Program-made: the position numbers and the translations under genes | Notes under the pieces: model-generated | The model's input: the letters and a program-made list of their open reading frames with translations, nothing else | Databases searched by the model: none | Told to the model about the DNA's origin: nothing | Source: Flagellimonas sp. CMM7 | GTDB taxonomy: Bacteria; Bacteroidota; Bacteroidia; Flavobacteriales; Flavobacteriaceae | DNA: 64,000 bases | Direction: 5' to 3' | Assembly: GCF_021390195.1 (NCBI RefSeq) | Contig: NZ_CP090003.1 | Location: 2,034,001-2,098,000, forward strand | Part shown: positions 47,000-55,978 of the stretch, piece by piece | Position numbering within the stretch: position 1 is the first letter of the stretch | Layout of the letters: the number at the start of each line of letters is the position of its first letter

Positions 47000-49369
47000 A
47001 TGAAGAAAATACTATTTTTCTTATTGCTGATTCCAACAGCAATCTTAGCCCAAAACAGATACAATATTTCTGGAATCGTAAAAAGCGAAAATGGGGAGCC
47101 TCTAGCTTATGCCACCATAAATCTTGACAGAAACAATAAATACGCCGTTGCTAATGAAAATGGTATCTACCAAATCAAAAACGTCCGTAGCGGAGACTAC
47201 ACAATTACCGTAAGTTCTATTGGTTTTGCCACCAAAACCCAAGCTATTTCTGTAAATGGTGATTTAACATTGGATTTTACCCTAATAGAAGATGTTCAAG
47301 CCTTGGACGATGTCATTGTCGAGGGTAAAAAATCTTCCACCAAACAGGAAGAAAGGGCTATCACCATTGGTAGTTTTGAATTGGCCGATGTGGTTTCACA
47401 AACTAATATTCTAGCCGATGCCGTGGACAAAATTGCAGGTGTTCGTATCCGTCGTTCTGGTTCTTTGGGAGACGGTGCCGACGTTTCCATCAATGGACTA
47501 AATGGAACGGCTGTGAGGACATTTGTTGACGGAGTACCCATAGAGTTTTTGTTTCCAGGAACCGATATTGCCACATTGCCATTAACGGGAATACGACGAG
47601 TGGATGTTTTCAAGGGTGTACTTCCTGTGGACATTTCTTCGGATGCCCTCGGAGGTGGAATCAATATCATTACAGAAGAAAATACGGTAAATAGGCTACG
47701 AGCATCGTACAGTGCTGGCTCATTCAACACCCACCTTGGAGATTTTAGCGTAACCTTAACTGATGGCAAAGAGAGTTTTGTAAAAGTTACTGCCGGAGCC
47801 AATTATTCTGACAATGACTATACCTTCAAAGCTCCCATTCGTGTATTGAATCCAGATAACGGGCAACCTGTGGATTTAGAAGAACCTTTGAACATAAGAC
47901 GGTTCCACGATCTCTATCGCTTACAGTATAGTACCGCCACATTGGGTACGTATAACAAAAAATGGACGGATCACGCTGAGATTGCCTTCAACTACTTTGA
48001 TACTTTCCGTGAATTTCAGAATAATGTTAGCCCTATTTCCAATGTCGCCATAGGTGAAGCAATAGGTGAACGTGAAAATGTAGCCATAGTTGCCAAGTAT
48101 GATAAAACGTTGATTAAGGATAAATTGAAATTGAAGACCATATCCAACTACAGTGACCTATTTACAAAGTTTGTGGATACCACATCAAACACCTACAACT
48201 GGTTAGGAGATATCATCGATACCAATGGGCGAAGAGGGGAATTTGAAGACGGAAGCCCCGCACTCACAGAAACTACCACAAAAAGCCTTGTAAATCGATT
48301 GACCTTGAACCTTCAAGTGTCTGAAAACAGCAATTTGATCTTTAGCAATCTTTTGGCACATCAAGACCAAGAACTCAAAGACTTCGATATTGATGACCCC
48401 ACACAATTTGGAGTAGCCCCAGAACAGAAAATCACCAAGAATATTTCGGGCTTGCAATATGATAATACCTTATTCAATGAAAACCTTGAATTTTCCGCAG
48501 CCTTAAAATACTATACCTATAAATTGGTTGGTTTTAGTAATCTCAATAGGGTTGCTATTGAAAGTACAGAAGGGTTTTTGGGTTGGAATGGTAGTATTCA
48601 ATACAAGCTCACCGATGTATTTTCGGTAAGAGGTTCTTATGAACGTGGCTTTTTAATTCCTGAGATTGTACAGTTTGCTGGTGATGGATTGAATGTGGCT
48701 CCCAATGGAGAACTACAACCAGAGGAAAGTGACAATTTTAATCTTGGGTTTCGATACAATAAGCGTTATAACGAGAATTATCGATTAGGGTTAACAGCGA
48801 ACGGATTCCTAAGAAAGCAACGGAACTTCATCTTTATTGATGCCAATGCCGCAAGACAACAGAACGCAAACATAGGCGACATAGATTCACAAGGTTTTGA
48901 AACGGAATTACAGTTCAATTTCCTTAAAAACTTCAATTGGAACACCAATGTCAGTTTCGTTGACAAAACCATAGAACGATTTGCAGTCGATACGGCAACA
49001 GATGACTCTGTGGGTTCTCAATTGCCAAATACACCCCGGTTCTTCTACAACACAGAACTATCGTGGCAAACGGAGGATATCTTCAATTCAGGTGTAGATG
49101 TTCGGCTTTATGGATTGTACACCCATGTGGATGTATTCAATATTCGCCCTGTTTCTGACGGCGAAACCTTAGAAACTACACCAGACGCCTTTGTCCCTGA
49201 GCAAGACCGATTTGATGCCGGCGTTTCCCTGAGTTTCCTCGACAAAAAAATTACAGCTGCATTCAATGTGGTCAACATCACAGATGAAGACTTATTCGAC
49301 AATTTTAGCATTCCGAGACCGGGGCGCAACTTCAACTTTAAACTGATTTATGAGATTTCCAATTTTTAA
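47000..49369 (+). CDS. TonB-dependent receptor 1 (XusA-like)
   Basis: 789 residues. Signal peptide (residues 1-17, TAILAQ), CarboxypepD_reg-like domain (about 20-105), plug (about 110-220, with DKIAGVRIRRSGSLGDGADV and VFKGVLPVDISSDALGGGIN) and a 22-strand barrel ending in an aromatic residue (YEISNF). There is no SusC-style TonB box or neighbouring SusD, so this is a siderophore- or metal-type receptor. It is preceded by site B and followed at once by the DUF4374-type lipoprotein. Confidence 0.95.
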   Translation: MKKILFFLLLIPTAILAQNRYNISGIVKSENGEPLAYATINLDRNNKYAVANENGIYQIKNVRSGDYTITVSSIGFATKTQAISVNGDLTLDFTLIEDVQALDDVIVEGKKSSTKQEERAITIGSFELADVVSQTNILADAVDKIAGVRIRRSGSLGDGADVSINGLNGTAVRTFVDGVPIEFLFPGTDIATLPLTGIRRVDVFKGVLPVDISSDALGGGINIITEENTVNRLRASYSAGSFNTHLGDFSVTLTDGKESFVKVTAGANYSDNDYTFKAPIRVLNPDNGQPVDLEEPLNIRRFHDLYRLQYSTATLGTYNKKWTDHAEIAFNYFDTFREFQNNVSPISNVAIGEAIGERENVAIVAKYDKTLIKDKLKLKTISNYSDLFTKFVDTTSNTYNWLGDIIDTNGRRGEFEDGSPALTETTTKSLVNRLTLNLQVSENSNLIFSNLLAHQDQELKDFDIDDPTQFGVAPEQKITKNISGLQYDNTLFNENLEFSAALKYYTYKLVGFSNLNRVAIESTEGFLGWNGSIQYKLTDVFSVRGSYERGFLIPEIVQFAGDGLNVAPNGELQPEESDNFNLGFRYNKRYNENYRLGLTANGFLRKQRNFIFIDANAARQQNANIGDIDSQGFETELQFNFLKNFNWNTNVSFVDKTIERFAVDTATDDSVGSQLPNTPRFFYNTELSWQTEDIFNSGVDVRLYGLYTHVDVFNIRPVSDGETLETTPDAFVPEQDRFDAGVSLSFLDKKITAAFNVVNITDEDLFDNFSIPRPGRNFNFKLIYEISNF

Positions 49370-49373
49370 TGAT

Positions 49374-50744
49374 ATGAAAACGAATTTTAAACATTTTTTT
49401 GGCCTTTTGACGATTGCACTTTTGATTTTGTCCTGTGAACCTGAAGAGGTGGTAACCCAAGTAGTTGTTGAAACGGTTGCAGGAGCAGAACAGACCATTG
49501 CAGATTTACCCTATGCCAAAAGTGGTTTTGTGGCCTCCTCAATCTTAAGTACACCCACATCCTTTTCATATTTCACGGATTATTCTTCGGATTTACCCTC
49601 AGGAGCTATCGATTTGACTACGAATACTTCCAGCTCCTTTAGTCGTTATTTTCCGAATACCATTTATAAATTTCTCGCTTTTGGACCTTCTTTGGACACC
49701 GAAAATCTAGAATTGAACAGGTATGCCGTTGATGAAGAAACCAATAAGATAGTAAGAGCTGGAGCCATTCCCTTAAGCGCAAATCTTAGCCAGGTCTTGA
49801 TTCTAAGTGATGATCTAGGGGTATATACCATATTTGACACCCAAAGTCTTTTCCTTTTCAATCCTACGACTATGCAGTTTATACAAGAAATACAAATGCC
49901 TGAGGCCTTTGCCCCCAAAGACCTAGGAGATAGTCAGGCGAATTCGTATTTCCACATCATTCATAGACCACAGGACAATAGAGTATTCCTTCCTTTGACC
50001 TCTAATTCACCTGTGACGCCCCAATTTTACGAGGGCACTGATATATTTGTTGAGGTGGTGAATCTCAACACCCTTTCTTGGGAAAAAACAGCGGTATTCA
50101 ATGGAGCGACATATCCTTTGACTCGCGGAATGGAAAATCCGCTTGTTGATGAACAAGGCAATATTTTCTTGCTTACACAAGGACAATACAGTCTTGACTT
50201 TCAATTTGGCCCAACGGCTCCACCCAGTTCAAGACCTCAATTTTTAAAGATTCCTGCCGGAAGTACCGATTTTGATACAGATTATGCTTTTAATCCAGTA
50301 GACGCTTTAGGGTTTCAAAACTCAGTGGCCCAACTCTGTACAGGTTCTATTTATGATGCTAACGGTATCGCATATGCTGCAATGACTGCTGAAGCAGATG
50401 TTCCCAGGGTAAATGAACTTTTAGGCTTACTTGCTACAGGAATGATAACTGATGCACAGTTCAATGAGTTGGTTGGTTTGGTTACCAACAGCCCAAATAT
50501 GAAATGGACCAGAATTGATTTGAATGCGCAAACTGCTGAGACCATTGCGGATATTACTTCCACAGCAGGCTTTACGTATCCTTTTTCATACAAGGCAAAT
50601 GGAAAGTTCTATTTTCAAGTTTTTAATCCTACACAAGCAGTAAATGGATATTATGAATTTGACCCAGCTACAAATAGTAGTAGTAACATCTATAATGTAT
50701 CAGCTGGTGGTGTGACCACACACCTATTTATATTACAAGAATAA
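49374..50744 (+). CDS. DUF4374-type surface lipoprotein (XusB-like)
   Basis: 456 residues from ATG 49374, the start that gives a signal peptide with lipobox LILSC. The mature protein is a repetitive beta sequence of about seven blades, for example VLILSDDLGVYTIFD, FHIIHRPQDNRVFLPL and KWTRIDLNAQTAETIADI. This matches the beta-propeller DUF4374 family. XusB, the family's best-known member, binds siderophores and passes them to XusA. The gene starts 5 bases after the receptor stop. Confidence 0.8.
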   Translation: MKTNFKHFFGLLTIALLILSCEPEEVVTQVVVETVAGAEQTIADLPYAKSGFVASSILSTPTSFSYFTDYSSDLPSGAIDLTTNTSSSFSRYFPNTIYKFLAFGPSLDTENLELNRYAVDEETNKIVRAGAIPLSANLSQVLILSDDLGVYTIFDTQSLFLFNPTTMQFIQEIQMPEAFAPKDLGDSQANSYFHIIHRPQDNRVFLPLTSNSPVTPQFYEGTDIFVEVVNLNTLSWEKTAVFNGATYPLTRGMENPLVDEQGNIFLLTQGQYSLDFQFGPTAPPSSRPQFLKIPAGSTDFDTDYAFNPVDALGFQNSVAQLCTGSIYDANGIAYAAMTAEADVPRVNELLGLLATGMITDAQFNELVGLVTNSPNMKWTRIDLNAQTAETIADITSTAGFTYPFSYKANGKFYFQVFNPTQAVNGYYEFDPATNSSSNIYNVSAGGVTTHLFILQE

Positions 50745-50776
50745 GAGTTTAGTTTTAGGAGTTAGTCTAGCTTACC

Positions 50777-50810
50777 AAGCCCCAATCGTTAAATTGGATT
50801 GGGGCTTTTT
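50777..50810. terminator. bidirectional terminator
   Basis: AAGCCCCAATC (50777-50787) pairs exactly with GATTGGGGCTT (50797-50807), followed by T residues in one direction and preceded by A-rich DNA in the other. It separates the convergent lipoprotein and phosphatase genes. Confidence 0.85.
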
Positions 50811-51390
50811 ATTTAAACTTCAAAAGCCCCAATTTTTCCTTTACCCCTTCTTTATCAAGATTTGAAATGAGGTCAATAACATTAGGATACCAATTTTCAT
50901 GATACCTAAGTTCAGGGCGCCGTAACTCAGAAATGGCATCTTCTTTTGACCAATTTTCAAAAACCACACGATATGCGGCCATTATGGCTCCTGTTCTATC
51001 TGAGCCATGCCAACAATGTACCAGCACAGGCTTTTCTGCTGAGTTTATAGCCCTCAATGATGTTATCAAATCAGCCTCGGTAAGTTCAGAAGTCTTTAAA
51101 GGAATGTGCGTCAATTGTAGCCCGGAGCCCTTTGCTTTCTTGGAGTCATCTTTGTTTCTACGGAAGGTTATGGCTGTTTTTACACCAAGAGATTCCAATT
51201 TCCTAAAACCCTTTTTGCTAGGTTGTTCTGAGCGGAACACCGAATCATTAAGGGCATACAATCTTTTGAAATGTTTCGATTGTATTTTATGTAACTTAAA
51301 ATCTTGGGCTTTGTCTTGACCAAAGCTTACTGGGCGCGCAAGAATCAAGGTGATAATACAGACTATTATTAAGTTACTTTTGATATACAT
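50809..51390 (-). CDS. exported tyrosine/dual-specificity phosphatase-like protein
   Basis: 193 residues with a signal sequence (residues 1-24, ending ARPVSFG). The catalytic P-loop VHCWHGSDRTG has the Cys and Arg of protein tyrosine phosphatases, and the fold resembles Siw14/DSP-like enzymes. The substrate is unknown: inositol phosphates or phosphoproteins are family possibilities. It is oriented toward the terminator and just downstream of the AraC gene. Confidence 0.88.
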   Translation of the reverse strand: MYIKSNLIIVCIITLILARPVSFGQDKAQDFKLHKIQSKHFKRLYALNDSVFRSEQPSKKGFRKLESLGVKTAITFRRNKDDSKKAKGSGLQLTHIPLKTSELTEADLITSLRAINSAEKPVLVHCWHGSDRTGAIMAAYRVVFENWSKEDAISELRRPELRYHENWYPNVIDLISNLDKEGVKEKLGLLKFK

Positions 51391-51396
51391 CAGGTA

Positions 51397-52377
51397 TTAG
51401 CTTTTTATGGAACTTGGCACAACACCGAATTGCTTTTTAAAAGCGGAGCTAAAATGTTGTGGATTTTTATAACCAACCATTTCAGAAATTTCAGTTACGG
51501 ATAAATTGTTGTGCAACAACAGGTTTTTAGCTTTTTGCATTTTAGCATCACGGATATAACCAAATACTGTCTTACCATAAATATTTTTGAACTCTTTTTT
51601 AAGTGTACACTCATTAGTACTTACCATTCTAGCCAGATCAGGTAGACTAATAGGGTCGTTTAATTTTCCAATGATAATATCACGGGCCAAATGCATTTTA
51701 TCAATCATTGTTCTGGATGTATCAGAATTTGAGAAACAATATTCACATTGTTGCATTTGATCTAACTGTAAAAGCAAAAGTTCCATCACCTTGGATTCCA
51801 AAAAAAGCCTACGATATTCATTTTTCCAATGACAGTTGATAATATCATTGATGATTTGGAACATTTGGGGTGTTATGGGGTGGTTATGAGAACTTATGGT
51901 TCCTAGTTCTTTATTTTGTATTAATTTTTTGAAAAAATCAAATTGCCCATTGGTAGGAAGGTATTGCTCAAAGAATACTGGTTTTAGATTGATTTCTAAG
52001 AAGAACATTTCCTTTGAATTCCATTCAATTTTACCACGAAAATCGTTCCCGTAAAATATGTTATGACTGTTTGGACCAATCAAAAAACCTCCATCTAAAG
52101 TATCCATTGATGTAGAAGAGTTTCCCTTAATGGCAAAGTGCATCTCTACCGTTTCTTCGTCAAACTCAAAAAAAATTGTGGTCTTCTCCGCAAAACGTCC
52201 ACTTCCATAACTAATTTTAAAATTGTCAAGCGCTATTTCCTTGTACCAACCATTGAACTTTTCATAGTCGAACGTGAACTTAAACTCACTAGTACCGGCA
52301 TTGTCTATATGGTATTGTTGCTGGCCAGTCTCAAAAATAATTTCCTCTAAGTCCTTTAAGTATAATTTCACCCCCAT
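51397..52377 (-). CDS. AraC family regulator (PchR-like)
   Basis: 326 residues. N-terminal ligand domain of about 210 residues with a Cys-rich segment (QMQQCEYCFS), then the AraC DNA-binding domain (ISLPDLARMVSTNECTLKKE and VTEISEMVGYKNPQHFSSAF). PchR-type regulators of siderophore receptors have this layout and respond to ferri-siderophore. It is divergent from receptor 2. Direct repeats of 21-bp period lie at its own start. Confidence 0.9.
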   Translation of the reverse strand: MGVKLYLKDLEEIIFETGQQQYHIDNAGTSEFKFTFDYEKFNGWYKEIALDNFKISYGSGRFAEKTTIFFEFDEETVEMHFAIKGNSSTSMDTLDGGFLIGPNSHNIFYGNDFRGKIEWNSKEMFFLEINLKPVFFEQYLPTNGQFDFFKKLIQNKELGTISSHNHPITPQMFQIINDIINCHWKNEYRRLFLESKVMELLLLQLDQMQQCEYCFSNSDTSRTMIDKMHLARDIIIGKLNDPISLPDLARMVSTNECTLKKEFKNIYGKTVFGYIRDAKMQKAKNLLLHNNLSVTEISEMVGYKNPQHFSSAFKKQFGVVPSSIKS

Positions 52378-52380
52378 TAT

Positions 52381-52418
52381 TATTCCGTTTTACGTAGGTT
52401 TTATTCCGTTTCGCGTAG
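52381..52418. promoter_or_regulatory. AraC-type operator: two direct repeats, 21-bp period
   Basis: TATTCCGTTTTACGTAG (52381-52397) and TATTCCGTTTCGCGTAG (52402-52418) differ at two bases. The 21-bp period is two helical turns, the classical arrangement of AraC half-sites. They abut the AraC start codon at 52377 and lie about 90 bp before receptor 2. Confidence 0.7.
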
Positions 52419-52464
52419 TCACTATTTACAAGCGCAAAAGTATTTTTACGCTTTAAATTTAGTT

Positions 52465-52483
52465 ATTTATAATTAATCTAAAT
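52465..52483. promoter_or_regulatory. Fur-box-like 19-bp dyad, site C
   Basis: ATTTATAATTAATCTAAAT, 24 bases before the start of TonB receptor 2. It is the closest to a perfect dyad of the three sites. Confidence 0.7.
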
Positions 52484-52506
52484 AATAACAGCCAACTTAA
52501 ATACGC

Positions 52507-54870
52507 ATGAATTTCAAGAATCTAGCACTTCTTTTCTTTACTCTTTTATCATTTGCAGGGATTGCCCAAGAAAATAGACTTACAGGAACAATTTCAGATA
52601 CCGATGGAAATCCCGTTCAAGGAGCCAACATTCGCTTGTTGGAAACAACAAAAGGGGCCTCAACGGACAATCAAGGTAAATATGCAATCGAAGGTGTCGT
52701 TTCAAAAACGTATTTTATCGAGATTAGTTACCTGGGATACCAAACTCTTGTCAATCAGATAAATGTATCTCAAAATGCACAATCTTCTTATGATTTTGTT
52801 CTGGTGGCATCCTCTAACCAGTTAGACGAGGTGGTGGTTTCTGCTGCAAATAGACGTTTGCAGAATATTCAAAAGACAGAGGCTTCAATATCGGCGATAG
52901 GGACTAAGGGCATAGAACAGTTACAAGTAAAGGAATTTGGTGAATTAAGTAGTATAGCCCCAAATTTTAACACTTATGATGATGGTGGTCCTGGTATTTT
53001 CACCATTGTAGCCAGTAGGGGGATTTCCACTATTGATGTAAATCCTACAATGGGAGTCTATGTGGATGATGTACCCTATTTTTCCACTTTAGCCTATCCG
53101 CTGGCTTTGGCGGATGTAGAGCAGATAGAAGTACTTAGAGGACCACAAGGAACACTTTATGGAAGAAATGCTTTGGCAGGGGTTCTTAAAATTACCACGA
53201 AGCGGCCTACTAATGAACTGTCAGGTTATGCTACGGTTGGTTATGGGAATTTAAACGCTAAAGAACTGTCCTTTGCCCTTAATGCCCCATTAGTAGAAAA
53301 TAAATTATTCTTTAGAACAAGTGCCAAGGTTGCAGAGCGTGATGGGTTCGTTACCAATGAGTTTAACAACAAAGACCTACAAAATAGAAAAGCGTTAAAC
53401 GCAAATTTCCGGCTAAAATATTTTGCCAATGATAATTTATCCATGGCGCTCCGTTATAATATTCAACGAAGAGAATCCAATGCGTATGCCTTTGCCTTGG
53501 CAACCCCAGATAATTCATTACAAGACATTCTGGAAAACAGTCTCTATAAATTGAATTTTGATGTAGATATTTTTCAGGAGGTGCTTACACAAGACGTTGC
53601 ATTCACCCTAAAATATGATTTTGAAAAGTTTACTCTTAATTCAATTACCTCCTATCAAATTACTCAACAAGAATCTTTGGATGAATTTGATTATATGCCA
53701 TTTGATATACAATCAGCCCGTAGGCCTAATAGTATTTATGAGAACTTCGCGCAAGAACTGCGGCTAAGTTCTTCTTCGGATGCAAGCCTACAATGGACAG
53801 CTGGTGTTTTTCTTTATCAAAATAAAGAAGAACGAGAAGATATTCGCAGATTTGGAAATGATATTGGCTTAGCTGCTCCTGATTTTGCACCCCTTGCACC
53901 TTTTAACCAAATTGAATTGCCTATTGCGGACAGAAAGGGAATCGCAGTGTTTGGTCAAGCCACATATGGCATCTCCGATAAGCTTTCAATCACTGGGGGT
54001 ATGCGTGCCGACTATGAAGAAGTTGAAGCCAGTGTAGTACGTACTTTTTCAAATCCGGTATTACCAGGGAACAGTTTTAGTGATGACGCAACTTTTGATG
54101 CGCTTTCTCCAAAAGTGGCTTTAGGATATGATGTAAATGACAATGTCTTCTTATTTGCCAATTATGCAAAGGGTTTTAGGCCAGGAGGTATTAATACTTT
54201 CGTTACAGACCCCGATGCTGCACCTTTTGAACCCGAAAAATCATCTAATTACGAAGCGGGTGTAAAAACCAATCTTCTGAACAACAGATTAAAGTTGAAC
54301 CTAACAGGGTTCTTTATAAATTACAAAGACCAACAGGTATTTACGGTACTAGATTTAACCAGTTTTATAATTGGTACGGACAATATAGGTGAATCCAAAA
54401 GCTACGGACTAGAATTGGAAAGTAAGTGGGTCGCTGCCAAAGGACTCGATTTCACACTTAACCTTGGTTATCTAAATACTGAAATAACAAAGTACAATCC
54501 AATAGACTTCAACACCGGTGAAGAATTGGACCTTTCAGGGAACAGCCTTCCACTAGCCGCAGAGTTTAATGGTAATATGAACATTAACTATAAATTACCC
54601 TTGAACAAAAAGTTCAATTTAGAAACCAGTCTTGATTACAATTATCAATCAGATTTCTTTTTTTCAGTAGATAATGATACCACACAAGATGGGTATGGTC
54701 TGTTAAATGGAAGAATAGGGTTCACATCTAAGAATTTAGACCTTTTCGTATGGGGAAAGAACATTACTGACGAAGCTTATTATAGCTATGGTTATGGCGT
54801 AGGTGGCTTTAACGCGGCTTCCTTTGGGCTGCCTCAAACATATGGTGTTACACTCACTGGTAAGTTTTAA
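52507..54870 (+). CDS. TonB-dependent receptor 2
   Basis: 787 residues. Signal peptide (ending FAGIAQ), CarboxypepD_reg-like domain (about 22-105), plug (about 115-220, with VLRGPQGTLYGRNALAGVLK, a classic receptor signature) and a barrel ending TYGVTLTGKF. The LRGPQGTLYGRN motif is typical of ferrisiderophore and related receptors. Controlled, by inference, by site C and the AraC operator. It begins an operon with four further genes. Confidence 0.95.
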   Translation: MNFKNLALLFFTLLSFAGIAQENRLTGTISDTDGNPVQGANIRLLETTKGASTDNQGKYAIEGVVSKTYFIEISYLGYQTLVNQINVSQNAQSSYDFVLVASSNQLDEVVVSAANRRLQNIQKTEASISAIGTKGIEQLQVKEFGELSSIAPNFNTYDDGGPGIFTIVASRGISTIDVNPTMGVYVDDVPYFSTLAYPLALADVEQIEVLRGPQGTLYGRNALAGVLKITTKRPTNELSGYATVGYGNLNAKELSFALNAPLVENKLFFRTSAKVAERDGFVTNEFNNKDLQNRKALNANFRLKYFANDNLSMALRYNIQRRESNAYAFALATPDNSLQDILENSLYKLNFDVDIFQEVLTQDVAFTLKYDFEKFTLNSITSYQITQQESLDEFDYMPFDIQSARRPNSIYENFAQELRLSSSSDASLQWTAGVFLYQNKEEREDIRRFGNDIGLAAPDFAPLAPFNQIELPIADRKGIAVFGQATYGISDKLSITGGMRADYEEVEASVVRTFSNPVLPGNSFSDDATFDALSPKVALGYDVNDNVFLFANYAKGFRPGGINTFVTDPDAAPFEPEKSSNYEAGVKTNLLNNRLKLNLTGFFINYKDQQVFTVLDLTSFIIGTDNIGESKSYGLELESKWVAAKGLDFTLNLGYLNTEITKYNPIDFNTGEELDLSGNSLPLAAEFNGNMNINYKLPLNKKFNLETSLDYNYQSDFFFSVDNDTTQDGYGLLNGRIGFTSKNLDLFVWGKNITDEAYYSYGYGVGGFNAASFGLPQTYGVTLTGKF

Positions 54871-54875
54871 ATAAT

Positions 54876-55292
54876 ATGAAAATAGTTGTTTATATCATCC
54901 GATTTTTATTGGCTTTGATGTTCATCTATGCAGGAGTGGAAAAATTGTTTATGCCTTATGACCAATCAGTTTTCCGAGCTGATACGGCAGAGGCAGCCGA
55001 AGAATTCTTTATGTTTTATGAATTTCTGCAGGCATCGGGATATCTGTATTTCGTAGGCTTTTTTCAATTGCTATGTGGAGCATTATTGGTATTTAAGCGC
55101 ACTTATTTACTGGGAAGTGTCATGTTGGTTCCGTTGATACTTTGCCTATTAATGACGCATGTTTTCTTTTCAAAATATATGCAGTTCATCATTTTCGACC
55201 TGGTATTCTTTCTGTTGAATTTAGTAGTGCTTTTTAGTAGGTATAAAGAATGGCAACCTGTATTGCTTAAAAAACAAAAAGGGATAATTTGA
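54876..55292 (+). CDS. DoxX-like membrane protein
   Basis: 138 residues with four membrane helices (about residues 5-21, 52-70, 78-97, 103-122). The RFLLALMFIYAGVEKLFMP start is DoxX-typical. It begins 6 bases after receptor 2, a close coupling. Function is unproven. Confidence 0.85.
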   Translation: MKIVVYIIRFLLALMFIYAGVEKLFMPYDQSVFRADTAEAAEEFFMFYEFLQASGYLYFVGFFQLLCGALLVFKRTYLLGSVMLVPLILCLLMTHVFFSKYMQFIIFDLVFFLLNLVVLFSRYKEWQPVLLKKQKGII

Positions 55293-55302
55293 AAGTACGA
55301 GA

Positions 55303-55977
55303 ATGAAAAAGAACATTGCCATATTCGAAGGAAACAGAGCCAATAACTACGATGATTTTGCAGTAAAGTGGATTCCCAACTACGATTATTATATCGATAT
55401 GTTGCCAAAGCTGCTGAACCACACAGACGAAAAGAACGCCCTGATAGTGGGCTGTGGCACGGGCAATGAGATGAAAGCCTTGGCCGAATCTTCAGAGGAC
55501 TGGTCGCTCACCGGTGTAGATCCTTCCCCGGAAATGATTGCCTTGGCCAAGGAAAAATTAAGAGCTTTCAGTACTATCGAATTGTTTACGGGCAAGCTCG
55601 AACACTTTAAGAACACTACTTTTTTCAATGCAGCAACGCTATCTCTCGTCTTACACTTTATAAAATATCCGAAGGATAAATTGGCATTGTTACAGCAAGT
55701 CGAAAAACGTTTGAAACCCGGCTCTCCATTCATAATTATGGGGATTTTTGGGAATGGCGAACAGTTGAGAACCAATTTGGAAGTACTCGAACTTTTATTG
55801 GAAAACACAGTAGCCCAAAAGGAAATCGATGAACGTTTCACAAGGATAAAAAAAGAATTACATCGCACAAGTGAAGAAGAATTAAAGAAGTTATTGGTTC
55901 GTGCTGGCTTTAAGCCACCGACCCGTTTTTTCCAAACCTCTATTTACAGTGCTTGGATAACTCATAAAATTGATTGA
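55303..55977 (+). CDS. class I SAM-dependent methyltransferase
   Basis: 224 residues. SAM motif I is ALIVGCGTGNEMKAL (about residues 47-61), motif II LTGVDPSPEMIALAKEKL, motif IV FFNAATLSLVLHFI. It is a Rossmann-type small-molecule methyltransferase by layout. No substrate clue is seen except its place inside a metallophore receptor operon. It overlaps no neighbour and is followed 1 base later by the ABC ATPase. Confidence 0.88.
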   Translation: MKKNIAIFEGNRANNYDDFAVKWIPNYDYYIDMLPKLLNHTDEKNALIVGCGTGNEMKALAESSEDWSLTGVDPSPEMIALAKEKLRAFSTIELFTGKLEHFKNTTFFNAATLSLVLHFIKYPKDKLALLQQVEKRLKPGSPFIIMGIFGNGEQLRTNLEVLELLLENTVAQKEIDERFTRIKKELHRTSEEELKKLLVRAGFKPPTRFFQTSIYSAWITHKID

Positions 55978-55978
55978 A

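Noticed and set aside
47296..47802. 168-codon minus-strand frame
   Set aside because: Antisense to the plug region of TonB receptor 1, which has a continuous recognised domain order.
55389..55868. 159-codon minus-strand frame
   Set aside because: Antisense to a clear SAM methyltransferase with intact motifs; a shadow frame.
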